DNA of 64,000 nt from Apoda limacodes. Its lineage: Eukaryota > Arthropoda > Insecta > Lepidoptera > Limacodidae. The position numbers and the translations under genes are program-made. The notes beneath the pieces were generated by a model. That model was not told the DNA's origin, searched no databases, and saw only the letters and a list, made by a program, of their open reading frames with translations. Location: contig OX291562.1 of assembly GCA_946406115.1 (NCBI GenBank), forward strand, positions 12,120,001 through 12,184,000. The letters run 5' to 3'. Positions 8,215 through 18,200 of the stretch are shown piece after piece (the stretch's first letter is position 1; the number at the start of each line of letters is the position of its first letter).

Positions 8215-8247
8215 TGTGGCTTCGCGCCACGTGCCCCTTTTTTTATA
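8215..8247 (-). promoter_or_regulatory. Predicted core promoter of tal (TATA box and initiator)
   Basis: On the minus strand TATAAAAAAA occupies 8247-8238, and an initiator-like CACAGTC places A+1 at 8215, 32 nt from the first T of the TATA box. That spacing is canonical. An E-box CACGTG at 8228-8233 lies between the two. No AUG occurs before ORF 1. The start site is a prediction from motif spacing, not observed. Confidence 0.65.
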
Positions 8248-8264
8248 CCTGCTCTCGACGCAGC

Positions 8265-8489
8265 CGCGTATTTTTTTGGCGAATCGAATTTGGAAGCTTT
8301 CAGCCGGGTGGTTGTCCGCGCCCCAGCCCTAGCCTAGTATTTTTTTCTTCTTTTTTTGGTGATTTTTTTTAAATACGTGCATATGTCGGCAAGCGATTGT
8401 GTATTTGGTTATAGAAGGCATCGCACTTTATCTAGCGCATTTTTACGCGTTAACCAGTACAACGAAATTGTGCCCGCATAGATATTCGA
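8265..8489. promoter_or_regulatory. Upstream region of tal, proximal
   Basis: This stretch holds a GC-rich patch (GGTTGTCCGCGCCCCAGCCCTAG near 8310-8335, written here in part as CGCGCCCCAGCCC) between T-runs. No ORF or dispersed repeat is recognised, which fits a unique promoter-proximal region. Individual sites cannot be assigned with confidence. Confidence 0.35.
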
Positions 8490-8502
8490 AGGTCATTGAC
8501 TT
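8490..8502. promoter_or_regulatory. Candidate ecdysone-response element (inverted repeat, 1-bp spacer)
   Basis: AGGTCATTGACTT matches the EcR/USP consensus RGKTCANTGAMCY at 12 of 13 positions. It lies about 275 bp upstream of the predicted tal start. CGAAGGTCA overlapping its left half is also close to the Ftz-F1 site YCAAGGYCR. Ecdysone control of pri is established in Drosophila; that this site mediates it here is inferred from one motif. Confidence 0.5.
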
Positions 8503-9258
8503 CACGAATCCTACTTTTTGTTTTTTTCTGTTTCAGCTATTGAGGTTGAATTTGATGTGATGTATGAAAAGCTCAATTCTATGTCAATGTGCGATAGATT
8601 CGTTTCTTCGTTGTATGTAACTGCTCATCTAATTATAAGCTATATAAATAAAAAAAAACTTGATTACAAATTGAACCAAATTTTAAGGAATACCCTACCT
8701 TACCTACCCTACCCACATTTAATTGATCACTTAGTTGTTTTGTTTACATTTAAAATGAGAAATTAGTGGTAGTTTCAAATTGTTATTATCAACACATAAT
8801 TTACCTATGTTTCAATTTACTTATGTAATTATGTAGTAACTACTATCTATACGTACGATACATATACATCTGCTTAAATAAATTATTTTGAAAATATTTG
8901 CTTCATATTGTTATAACTAAAGTTCAAAATGACAAAAAAAAACTTTAGAATGTAGGCATTTGAATACCAATACGATGTCAATTTCATTTATGTCAATCTC
9001 CAAATGCAACCTATCTAGACCTGGTGGAAATACTTTACGCCTAGGTTATCAGCAGTGCACGACAAGCCTTCTATTTAATTCCTGTAGGTTTATGAAGTCT
9101 TAGTACAGTCGGAAGAACACGTCAGTGCTCAGAGACGAATTTTCACGACGTCTCTCCTCGATTCGCGAAAGTCAGGGTTGGTGCAAAGTTTCAAAAACCG
9201 TCTAGAAATTCACTTTTTTTTAGTGAATATCAACTTAAGAAGTAATGTAATACATGTA
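8503..9258. other. Unassigned DNA upstream of tal
   Basis: No gene or recognised element. A CCTACC-rich patch is at 8692-8713. A somewhat GC-richer stretch at about 9100-9200 has no recognised content. An open frame at 8518-8766 shows no domain or codon bias. Confidence 0.5.
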
Positions 9259-9457
9259 ACTAGCTCTTTTTCGCGGCTCCGCCTGCGATAGTAGCTATAT
9301 GAATTCGGTTGTAGATAACTTTGTAAACTTTTGAATATTCCAAAACAAAATGAAGCGTATAAACTATCTTCATTCCAAATTTCAGCCGAAACGGTTTAGT
9401 TGTTGTATGGTGAAGGATCAATATACTCACAACATTTCGTTTGTATTATATTAGTAG
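9259..9457 (-). mobile_element. 'ACTAATATT...AGCTAGT' dispersed element
   Basis: Read on the minus strand it begins near TACTAATATAATAC and ends AGCTAGT (ACTAGCT at 9259-9265 on plus). It keeps the marker block for '...ACCGTTTCGGCTGAAATTTGG' (here AATTTCAGCCGAAACGG on plus). This is a common non-coding repeat of lepidopteran genomes; the element class is unsettled to me. Confidence 0.6.
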
Positions 9458-9867
9458 GAATAAACTGATCTAAATAAAAACCCTTTTTTCTCACTTTACT
9501 TTCTCCGCAATCTACTCAAACTGGCAAGAGATTTAATTTATATCACTTAATAACAGCATTTATTATTATTACGGTATTTGACACGTATTCACGTATTAAC
9601 GGTGTTAAACATTGGAATTTGTCTCGAATTCTGTGTAATTAACAAATTATTGTATTAGGTAATAATTGATTTGTAATTGTTTGTGCACATACTTTTGTGT
9701 TTATTATGCAAATCTGTTCCAGCTTCTGGCAACGTGTTATGTGACTGATACATTAGCAATAATATTTTATGATATTGATAGTTAAATGAGTCATCATTTT
9801 GCACTTTGTAGTTGCTATGAATTTAAGATTTGTGTAATCTATGGACCTGTTTTTTTTTTTTGTTAAT
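9458..9867. other. Unassigned AT-rich DNA
   Basis: Nothing beyond AT-rich sequence is seen. Confidence 0.5.
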
Positions 9868-10100
9868 GAGCTTATGGCCTTTGGCATTCGTTTATCAGAA
9901 ACGATATGCGAAGTTAAGCAAACGTCGGGCGCGGTGAGTCAATGGATGGGTGGCCAATTTTTGTAGTGCTTCGGAGGGCACGACACACCGTCGGTCCTCG
10001 CTGTAAAATCACATCAGCGGTTAGAGTAGAGCAAATCAAAGAGCCCTTTTTATCGGTGTTTTAATAGTCAAGGTGGCGGTTCTAGAATGGCGCGCTTTTC
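9868..10100 (+). mobile_element. 5S rRNA-headed SINE
   Basis: It starts with ATTCGTTTATCAGAAACGAT, then GAAGTTAAGC and GTCGGGCGCGG (box A and intermediate element) and CAATGGATGGGTGGCC (box C). Next is CGGAGGGCACGAC and CCGTCGGTCC, the body block shared with the copies at 16384, 47268 and 59389. A one-base insertion in box A (AAGCAAACG) and loss of the 3' end suggest an old copy. Confidence 0.7.
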
Positions 10101-10444
10101 TTGCCAAAATTCCAAGATAACAGAAGTTACTCGTGCGGTGCTTGCTGCTGAATCAATTTTTTTGTTTTAACACAGAGATCTAACGTGGGGGTAGGTAAAT
10201 TGAAATTTTGTGGGATTAAAATTGCAATTGCAAATGCAATCCTACAGATTATCATCCGAAAACCATTATTGATCCAAACAATGGCAAAGTGAGAAAAATA
10301 GTATATATCGTACCGAGTACAACATGAAGATTTTCCGTTAAAATCTCTCATTCCGAGGGTAAGAGAAGCCATTTTTTTCTCGGTACGATCGATTCTTTTT
10401 TTAATACCTGAATGTTCGATCCTAATTTTATCATCAGAATCACT

Positions 10445-10622
10445 GCTAAAGTGTTCTTCAAGGACTACAGTATGGGGATCTTCAAAAAGTTATTAGATTT
10501 CTGAAGGGTCGGCAACGAGCGGGTGATACCCCTGGTGTTGCAAGCGTCCATAGGCTACTGTGACCACATATCATCAGGCGGACCGTAAGCTTGTTTGCCA
10601 CATTAGTGGTATAAAAAAAAAA
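10445..10622 (+). mobile_element. 3' tail of jockey/CR1-like LINE
   Basis: TTCAAGGACTACAGTATGGG, GAAGGGTCGGCAACGAGCGG, GTGTTGCAAGCGTCCATAGG and GGCGGACCGTAAGCTTG, then a poly(A) tail, match the C-terminal coding end and 3' end of the LINE at 61139-62300. It is 5'-truncated. Confidence 0.82.
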
Positions 10623-10629
10623 TCTGCAA

Positions 10630-11004
10630 AAAACGCCATGTTTTCAAGTGAGTCTTTTAAGACCTTGCCCCTTGCACTGGGTTCCAGAAAGTTAAATTTT
10701 CGAAGCTCATTTCGAGTGTATAATAAAAAACTACTTAATACCCTAAATACAATTAAAATACATTTTCAAAGACCATTCAACGACACCCTAAACAATGGGG
10801 TAAGCGAAAAACAAAATTTCACCCCTCATCCCGTTACTGTTTTTTCCTCAATTACATTATATTACTGTATGGTGGTTCACAAAAGACACCTTCTTGTGAA
10901 ATTTTATCACAATCAATGCGGAATTATAAAGCTGTGACAGACGGACGGAAGGACATGACGAATCTATAACAAGTCCGTTTACGCCATTTGGCTAAGGAAC
11001 CCTA
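10630..11004 (+). mobile_element. 'GGTTCCGTAC' element, 3' portion
   Basis: The end shows GACAGACGGACGGAAGGACA, a GACGAATCTATAACAAGTCC block and CATTTGGCTAAGGAACCCTA, the family's 3' terminus. The 125-codon frame across 10560-10937 is a by-product of two elements and has no domain. Confidence 0.6.
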
Positions 11005-11103
11005 AAAGGATTCTAAATCTTATTATGTACGATTAAATATATACACACGTCTCTGCGTGCATAGTAGGAAATTCATTTCATAATTTCGTAAATATTTTGA
11101 TAC

Positions 11104-11180
11104 TTTTTTTTTTTTTTTATACCACTAAGGTGGCAAACAAGCTTACGGTCTGCCTGATGGGGAGCGATCAACGTAGCCTA
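11104..11180 (-). mobile_element. 3' tail of jockey/CR1-like LINE (short)
   Basis: A long T-run followed by TATACCACTAAGGTGGCAAA, CAAGCTTACGGTC and CCTGATGGGGAGCG is the reverse complement of the LINE tail. Only about 60 bp of element is left after the poly(A). Confidence 0.75.
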
Positions 11181-12199
11181 TTTATACATATATAAATACC
11201 ATACCTAGTAACAAATTTGTGATAAAATTCCCTGATATATCAAATAAATTTACGTAAATTCCGAGAAACTTTGCTTATGATGCAGCGTTGAAAAACTATT
11301 TGACTAACGGGAAGTTTTACTATCATACTAAAATATGTATTGATAATTAATACATTTTGTATTAAGGTAAGTATCTACCACTAACCGCATACGTTTATAC
11401 GTAGTTAAATTGGTTGTTAGGCAGCTAAATTTGTAATATATTTTTTATATTGAGTGGTTTCCATATAGTTGACGTAATTGGTAAATTTAATAATTAATAA
11501 GCTATTTAAATTAGATAACATTAATTAATAAATTAAATTATAAAATATATAAAAAAATAAAAAAAAAACTAAAATTGAGAAATTCTTTTCCTAAAGTGGA
11601 TTTGAAAAATTAAATTGCCAAGAAAAGTTTTCTTCTAAATTTACTGAAGATTTTTGGCATTTAATATAAGGAAGTAAATAAACCCCTTTTCACTATCAAA
11701 TTTTCAGCATTTATAAGGACAAAATCTAAATACAAATAGATTACGAAATGCGGAGACAAAAAAAAACATCTAAAATCAAAATAAAAAATGTTAAACATGT
11801 CATATTCCAAAAAAAAATGCGGATAGATTATTTTAATTATTTTTGCTGCCGGGTATTCTTTCTAATTTATTAATTTTAAGGTAATACTACATTTTCCTTT
11901 TCCTTGTAATACCCACATATAAGCATATGCGGTAGAGAAAAGTTATTTGCAGCACAGACAAAACTTAATATTAAAATTAATAATTTTATAAAGCCTAATT
12001 CATTCCAAAAACCTTTTTTAAAAAAAGTATCATCAAAATTTAATACAAAATATCACACAAAATATATAAAAATAAAATATATCGTTTTTGTTAAGTCAGA
12101 AATAAAATCTCATGTAGGAAGGTATGTTTGTATCAAATTTCCTGAAATTCGGTAATAAACTATAGAAACTGATTTGTTGTGACTTATTGGGACAGATAC
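11181..12199. other. Unassigned, very AT-rich DNA
   Basis: A- and T-runs dominate (especially 11520-12080). No gene or element is seen. Confidence 0.55.
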
Positions 12200-12330
12200 G
12201 GGAGCTTATTGACAACAGTCTCGAGCAAGACAGACTCTGGAATTCGAGAGAAAAATGTATGCAAGTACTTTTGAGAGGAACTCGAGACCTACTTGCATAT
12301 ATTTTTCTCTCGAATTCTAGAGTCTGGCAT
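12200..12330. mobile_element. Foldback MITE, family A (degenerate copy)
   Basis: Inverted arms: CTCTGGAATTCGAGAGAAAA at about 12235 against TTTTCTCTCGAATTCTAGAG at about 12302, preceded by AACAGTCTCGAG. The same arms occur at 23161-23321 and 51534-51656. The right terminus has decayed. Non-coding. Confidence 0.7.
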
Positions 12331-13065
12331 ATTCACGGAAGGACTAATTAATTTCGTGAGAGTTCCTTTTTACTAGGGGAATCACTACGGAACCCTTAAA
12401 ACCTAAAGTCGGCTGCGTTCCTTCAAATTGTTTTTATAACATTTTTCTGACTCATCAATACTATATTTTCAAATTGCCGGCAAAATATTTTATAATAACC
12501 AATAACTACGGCGACCGCACAAAAATATTTTTATTGCACCCGCATTTACCAAAACCGGCGTATAATCCATTAATGCTATTATCACACCAGCGAAGCACCC
12601 GAAAATGTCGCAAGAATCAAAGTTGCGGTCATTATATCACTAGCTAAAAGTCATTACAGTATCTTAATCCTTCGACAGAAGCTGGGATTAAATAATTACC
12701 AAACCCTACCGCTGACAAAAATCCCTTTTCTAGGACACTGCAAATGTCCCATAAACAATTGTGATTTTAATTTTTTTTACTTGGAAATTATAATCTGCTA
12801 GCAAAGACGTAAAATTGGGTATTGTTTTGCCGGCCATCTTTTATGGGATCACAGTGGTTCAATACCATTATTTTGAAACGGTCTACGTGGGAGCTACTTT
12901 GATAACTCTTTCGGTGGCAAAACCCTTTATTTGATCTAGGATTTGTCGAGTCATTTTAAGGCTATTTGGATATAATACCCTAGGATTAAATATCGAAACT
13001 TGTTACAACTTGTTGCAACATAGTCCAAGTATATCTGTATGTAAATATGTATATTGAAAAAGTTA
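12331..13065. other. Unassigned DNA
   Basis: No gene or element is recognised. Confidence 0.5.
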
Positions 13066-13194
13066 TCTATACTAATAATGTAGATGCGAAGTGAGTTTGT
13101 GAGTTTGTGCTTTCTTCACGCCGCAACGGAGCATCATATCGAGCTGAAATTTGGCACAGGTAAAGTTGAAAAGTCAGAGAAGGACATAACTAGT
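13066..13194 (+). mobile_element. 'ACTAATATT...' dispersed element, short form
   Basis: TATACTAATAATGTAGATGC, GTGAGTTTGTGAGTTTGTGC and GAGCTGAAATTTGGCACAGG, ending AACTAGT, are the family's usual blocks. Confidence 0.6.
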
Positions 13195-13225
13195 AATAAC
13201 GATAAGTAAATAGCTATAGCTATAG

Positions 13226-13257
13226 CTTGCTATAGTAAACTTTCTTACTATAGCAAG
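13226..13257. repeat. Short palindrome (TTGCTATAGTAA...TTACTATAGCAA)
   Basis: Two 12-bp arms around a loop of about 8 bp. A similar palindrome is at about 34946-34978, so it may be a small dispersed hairpin family. Confidence 0.5.
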
Positions 13258-13539
13258 GAATTGTCATATTAATCCAACGCCGATAAAATAATTTAGTGCA
13301 GGCGCAGACGCTGGCAAAAGCAAGTTTAGGTTATGTTTAATAAATTTAATTTAATCGTTCCGTGGCCAAATAGCTATAGCGGCATTATAATAGTTTTGTC
13401 ATAGTCGTCCGTTGAATTGATTCTTATGAAAATTTACAGCATCTTATTAAGTTTTACACTAAAATAAAAAAAAAAACAAATGTTTGTTATCACGCGGAAC
13501 ATTAGTTTAATTGCTATCTTAGTGATAAAAAAAACCTGC

Positions 13540-13667
13540 TTACAGTGCAACATTTTTTTCTTGCCCGGTGCTTAGTCGCTAGTATTGTCTTAGTTAACAC
13601 CATTTTAATATGGTGACTGTAGTTTAGATTTTTGACTACCGGATCAGAAAAGTTTGTTGCATTGTAA
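13540..13667. mobile_element. Short MITE, family B
   Basis: Ends TTACAGTGCAACATTTTTTTC and GAAAAGTTTGTTGCATTGTAA are inverted repeats (21 bp, imperfect); total length 128 bp. Internal CACCATTTTAATATGGTG is itself a palindrome. Degenerate relatives are at 18890-18990 and 23630-23697. Non-coding. Confidence 0.6.
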
Positions 13668-13734
13668 ACCTTTACCTACCTACCACCCTACAGACTTTGA
13701 AGAATAGATTTTGCTTTAAAATATATATAAAATT

Positions 13735-13767
<33 letters not shown>

Positions 13768-13768
13768 T
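13735..13768. repeat. (AT)n microsatellite
   Basis: A run of AT dinucleotides, ending in a GTATATATTTC-type flank. Confidence 0.9.
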
Positions 13769-13853
13769 TCATATAAAATATAAAGATAGTGCTTTAAATA
13801 TTTTTTTAAAATAGGTTTCTACGATATAGATACAATAACTTACATATATAGAT

Positions 13854-14142
13854 ACTAGCTTCTGCCCGTGGTTTCACCCACCCTAAATTCGGTTATCGGT
13901 GTAGACTTTTAATGGCATCTCCTCAATTATAAAAAAAAACGGCTCACACTTGATGTTACCAAAGCCTATGTCCAAATTTGCCTACAGTTTCACCGGCCCT
14001 AAATTCGGTTATCAGCGAAGGATTTCAACGACAACTCCTCAATAGAAAAAAAAACCGACTCACATCTGACGTGTTCAAATAGCCTATGTCGTTTCCTGGA
14101 ACTCCAACTATCTCAATGCCAAATTTAATTTTTAGCTAGTAC
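13854..14142 (-). mobile_element. 'ACTAATATT...AGCTAGT' element with internal duplication
   Basis: Two partial copies of the 3' half follow each other: CCCTAAATTCGGTTATCGGT at about 13882 and CCCTAAATTCGGTTATCAGC at about 14000, each with a CTCCTCAAT block and an A-run. The right part ends with the CCAACTATCTC...ATGCCAAATTT blocks. Non-coding. Confidence 0.65.
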
Positions 14143-15462
14143 ATACTAATCTCATGAAAGTTTTTTTTAAATGCGTATCGTTAATTAAAACAAATACGTT
14201 ACCTAATATGTGCTTGATTGCGTTGGATATATTAAAAAAAAAACATAATAAGCTACTTTGTGGCGTTATCATAGCTGAGAGATTGTTATTGTGTGAGATT
14301 TGGCGATTTTTAACACAATTTTCTCGCAATTCTACACTGTTTTTTGCAAAAAATAGAATTACGTGATATTTGGCGGAACCCCCCCTCTCCACCACGTCAG
14401 AATGTATGAGATTCTACTCTATGCGCTATTACCTACTTAGGTTTTCACTTAGAGTTCTTTCTGACTCTGTTTTATTTGCTCATCTCCTAAGGGTCGTAGC
14501 GTTATGCTTTCTATAACCTTCTCCAAGAACTAGGCTATAGATAGTAAAAAGAATTTTTCAAATCGGACTGGTAGTTCCAGAGACTAGAGCGTTCAAACAA
14601 AAAAAAAACAAACTCTTCAGCTTTATTATATCATAGTATAGATTCCCTCCCGAACTGTGAATTGGAGTCGGTTTCAAGTCCAATACCAATTCATTTGTAC
14701 ATTGCCGCATGCTTATGTTTTATGTTGCATCCAATACCTACGCGCACGGCAATGGATTTGAAGCCGACAAAATTCACTAGGCGGGTTTCAAACTCGTAGA
14801 CTTTTAATTTCCTATTACTGCATACTTCGGTCGCTTAAAGAAAAGCAAATCTTTTAATCCTACTATACTTTTGCAACAGCGATGATACTCTTTGATACAC
14901 AAAAGCCAGAAATACGTAAAACTAAACCAAACTCTAGATCTTCACTTTAATTCTGCTTTCCTAGTAATTCATATTTTTAAGTGGAAAAGTAACCAACGAT
15001 ATTGGATTGGTATAATCGGATTATAATCAACAGCATTGTTTATAATAAAAGTGTTAGTTAGCCGTTTTTGATAAACGTCTTAACACAAACTGTTACTTAG
15101 TACAAAACAAGGTTTCTCAGTTTTAACGACCAATAAATAATAGTTAATCCGGCTATAAAAAACCCGGTGTAAATATTTAGATTCATTTGTTATGAACAAT
15201 TTTAAAGATAGTACCTAATATTTCTAAAGTAAGATTAAAATGATGTTATTTTATGTACTTTACAGTTATATTAACAATAAATCGTTTTTTATTTTTATAA
15301 TAATGTACATAATTTAATTACTGCCTGTTATTTTTTTTAAACCGATCTGTCAAGAATATAATAATGGATTCGATAGCGGGAATATTGGTGGTTGTAAAAT
15401 GTCTTTGGCATTGGTCTTTGGTGGTTAAACTCGTATAATAGCGGAACTTAGAACTGGTTGGT
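14143..15462. other. Mostly unassigned DNA with one degenerate dispersed element
   Basis: At 14460-14645 a minus-oriented relative of the 'ACTAATATT' repeats is visible (AATTTTTCAAATCGGACTGG, GTTCCAGAGACTAGAGCGTT, CTCTTCAGCTTTATTATATC). The rest, 14646-15462, shows no gene. Two overlapping open frames at 14132-14395 are on opposite strands and carry no domain. Confidence 0.5.
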
Positions 15463-15640
15463 TTTAGGGTTCCGTACATCCGAATGAAAAATGAAGGAAC
15501 CCTTATAGGATCACTCACTTATGTGTCTGTAACAGCCAATTTTCATCGAATTTACTGAATAGATTAGGTTGACATTTGGTAGGTACACAATGGGTATCTG
15601 TGACCCAAACATGCACGTGGAACGTAAATTAGTGATTTTT
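15463..15640 (-). mobile_element. 'GGTTCCGTAC' element, 3' portion
   Basis: GGTTTTAGGGTTCCGTACAT is followed by GAAGGAACCCTTATAGGATC and CACTTATGTGTCTGTAACAG, the usual terminal block in reverse. The 5' part fades into unassigned sequence after about 15640. Confidence 0.6.
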
Positions 15641-16383
15641 GAATATGCAGGTAAATAAGAAAATTAAAAAAAACTGTGCCTTATAACATATTAAATTTGA
15701 AATATACTTTTATTACTTAAAATGCATAATTTTGGAGTTATTTAAAAAAATAGATGAAAATTGACCATCACGCCCTTTTAATCTCCGAAACTTTTGAGCC
15801 TAAAGTTGTAAAAAAGATACACAGATAGATTTTTACTTATAAATTAGGTACAGAAAAGCCTATGGGCAATCTATGGTCTTAAAATAACACGGTAAATCTA
15901 TAAATATTGCGCGTAGATACATACTTACAAAGTCAACCGGTTTAAGGTAATACCTAATTAATAAACTCAAATCCTGTTAAGTACTGAACCCTTGGTACGG
16001 TTGTAGCTTACTTATCTGTCGACAGTATCAAAGACATACCTTTTCCAATTAATAATACATAGATTAATTTTGCTTTTCATGTACTACTTTCTTCTTCTAT
16101 AACAAGTTGAACAATGATGAATGAACTGGTGCAATTATAAAAACACTTTTTACACTCTTATAGGGGTTAAATGAAAAAAAAATATTTTCTTGGCTTTGAA
16201 ATGAATGTATACGAGACCTATCTGCTAATTCTGAAGTCGATGGGTTTAATGATTCACGAACTTTTAAGATGAGTCAGTAATTGGTATTTACTCCGCATGC
16301 TGCATTTATATTTAAGTCAAATAATATTTGTAATCAGAAAATAAAATAATTGTTTGTAATTCATGAAAAATTTCTAGGCAGCT
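15641..16383. other. Unassigned DNA, possibly decayed body of the preceding element
   Basis: No gene. The first ~150 bp may be the eroded interior of the element on its left. Confidence 0.4.
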
Positions 16384-16742
16384 CGTGGCTCACTAAAATT
16401 CGTCTTATAAAAACGATGTGCAACGGTTAAGCAACGTCGGGAGTGGTCAGTCATTGGATAGGTGTTCGCCTAGTGACACATTTTTCTAAATTCCTCCGTG
16501 CTTTTGAGGTCACGTTAAACCGTCGGTCTTGGCTGTTGACATATGTCAGTAGTCGATTAGCAGAAGTTAGAGGCCATATGGGTGGCTTGAAAACTTTGAC
16601 ATTCGAGTGGCCACTACTACTACCTTGGCAACGATATTCCAATTCGTACTATGGTTCGTATTCGACTATGTCCTAAGCCTCCTTTCTCTGATGAGATGCC
16701 CCTACATTCGGGCGTACAACAGCTGAGGTATAATCCAGTATA
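16384..16742 (+). mobile_element. 5S rRNA-headed SINE, near full length
   Basis: It starts near AAAATTCGTCTTATAAAAAC. Then GGTTAAGCAACGTCGGGAGT and GGTCAGTCATTGGATAGGTG (box A, intermediate element, box C), CACGTTAAACCGTCGGTCTT, a central AGAGGCCATATGGGTGGCTT block, and an end at CAACAGCTGAGG. The tail 'ctgagg' matches the minus-strand copies at 40207 and 59389 (CCTCAGCC on plus), which defines a shared 3' end. The two opposite-strand frames here are not genes. Confidence 0.75.
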
Positions 16743-17520
16743 ATATGTTGCAGCATTTACAAAATCAAGATGCAGAAAATCCTTGATTTATTCATTTTAG
16801 TTGTTCTATTTACATGCATATATTCCGTTTTGCAATTGACCTATTTCTGCACATTTTTCTTTATATTCTGATCTTTTATGTGAAAATTTTTATTCGGTTT
16901 CATAGAATTCCTACGCTCATTTACTTCTTACACAATCAAGTTTTATCCTTGTAGTTGAATTTAGAAATATCCCTTCTAAGCAAATGCCTACGTTGTATAA
17001 GGAAGCTGCGATTGATTTATAATTCGGGAAATTTAGCGATGACTCAGTTAGTGGGATTTATTTCCGTATTATATGGCGGTAAAATAATATGTTTTCGGCA
17101 GGAAATAAAATAATTGTAAGTTAAAAATAACAGTTAAAAATCCCCCCTAATCGGTGCAGCATATTTACAAAATCAAGCCATTGGAAGTGACTGCTGGTTG
17201 TTTAACTATACTATTTTAACTATTTACATTGTCAAGCTTATTTGTTAAGTAAATGTCTCAGTACAAAATATGTACTTATTAGTTGACTTTAATATGTTAT
17301 TTCGTTAGTAGTTTTAAAAAGAATAGATAACTATTGGATGCTGGCAATAAACCAGTAGGTATTGTAATTAGTTTAGTGTTTTTAGAAACCCATTTGAATA
17401 AAATGATTTCATTTTTTTTTTCTTTTCTTTTCGTTCTTCCATTGACATGTGAATTTATTTTGCAATTAATCTATTTCAGTTTTTTTAAGAATCTGACCTA
17501 TTGGTATGTGTATGTGACAA
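16743..17520. other. Unassigned DNA
   Basis: No gene or recognised element. Confidence 0.5.
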
Positions 17521-17600
17521 GTTTATTCGGTTTAACCACATTCCTTTGCTAATCTGTGAAGTTTATTCGGTTTAACCACATTCCTTTGCTAAGCTGTGAC
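17521..17600. repeat. Two-copy tandem duplication, 40-bp unit
   Basis: GTTTATTCGGTTTAACCACA plus TTCCTTTGCTAATCTGTGAA at 17521-17560 is repeated at 17561-17600 with two changes. A recent local duplication. Confidence 0.92.
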
Positions 17601-17839
17601 TGGTTGTACGTGAAAAGGAACGTGCCGCAATTAATTAAAGTTATGGCGGCTATGTGGTTATTACACATTAATTTATACATCATTATTAAAAGAACTAAGT
17701 CATTGTTTCATTTTTTTCCCATATAAGTTCACATAACTACGGAACAGTATCTTTACAAATGCGTTATACTTTTTTTAACAACAGTTACTATTCATTGTTG
17801 TTAATAATAATAGTAAATTGCTTAGTAATTGTTATTCAT

Positions 17840-18075
17840 ACTAATATTCTACTGAGAAAATAACTCTTTGTCTGTCTGTTGCCTCTTAACGCTTAAACCA
17901 CTGAACAGCTTTAGATTAAATTTGGCATGGAGATAGTTTGATTCCCGGGGAAGGACATATGTTACTTTAAATACCAGGTGTGAGTCGTTTTTTTTCTATA
18001 ATTGCGGAGTTGCCGTTGAAATCCTTCACCGATAACCGAATTTGGGCCGTAAGAAACCGCCAGCAAAAGCTAGTA
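17840..18075 (+). mobile_element. 'ACTAATATT...AGCTAGT' element, near complete
   Basis: The start is ACTAATATTCTACTGAG, then TTTGTCTGTCTGTTGCCTCT, AAACCACTGAACAGC, TTTGGCATGGAGATAGTTTG, CCGGGGAAGGACATATG, CCGATAACCGAATTTGGGCC and an end at CAAAAGCTAGTA. This copy shows the family's block order best and serves as reference for the others. Confidence 0.72.
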
Positions 18076-18079
18076 TGTA

Positions 18080-18200
18080 AGTATATACGTTCTTTATGTA
18101 TTTGTATCTGTTGTGTCGTATCTCTTACTTTGCTTGGTTTATGCTGTAGAGGATAGTTGTACTGTCCAAAAATATTTATTCTTTATTTATTTAATACCTA
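18080..18200 (+). mobile_element. tRNA-derived SINE, 3' part only
   Basis: TATGTATTTGTATCTGTTGT, CTTACTTTGCTTGG and ACTGTCCAAAAATATTTATT match the 3' half of the full SINE at 45281-45541. The tRNA-like head is absent. Confidence 0.65.

Larger units (their letters stand above)
6895..8215 (-). other. tal: tarsal-less / polished rice / mille-pattes transcription unit (polycistronic small ORFs)
   Basis: A predicted unspliced transcript of about 1.3 kb. From a TATA-plus-initiator promoter it runs through eight tandem ORFs of 10-12 codons (8098 to 7491), each ending LDPT(G/N)xY-stop, to the first AATAAA at 6917-6922. LDPTGxY is the diagnostic motif of the tal/pri/mlpt peptides of insects. In Drosophila these peptides act in embryonic epidermis and leg: they bind the E3 ligase Ubr3 and cause partial proteasomal processing of Shavenbaby, turning the repressor into an activator. 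The Drosophila gene has three 11-residue ORFs plus a 32-residue one with two motifs; here there are eight single-motif ORFs. From predicted start to 7491 there are exactly eight AUGs, and each opens a motif ORF. Codons vary mostly at third positions while the peptide is kept, which is direct evidence of coding selection. Transcript ends and lack of introns are inferred. Confidence 0.93.

Noticed and set aside
10560..10937. 125-codon open frame on the plus strand
   Set aside because: It crosses from a LINE tail through its poly(A) into a non-coding element; no domain.
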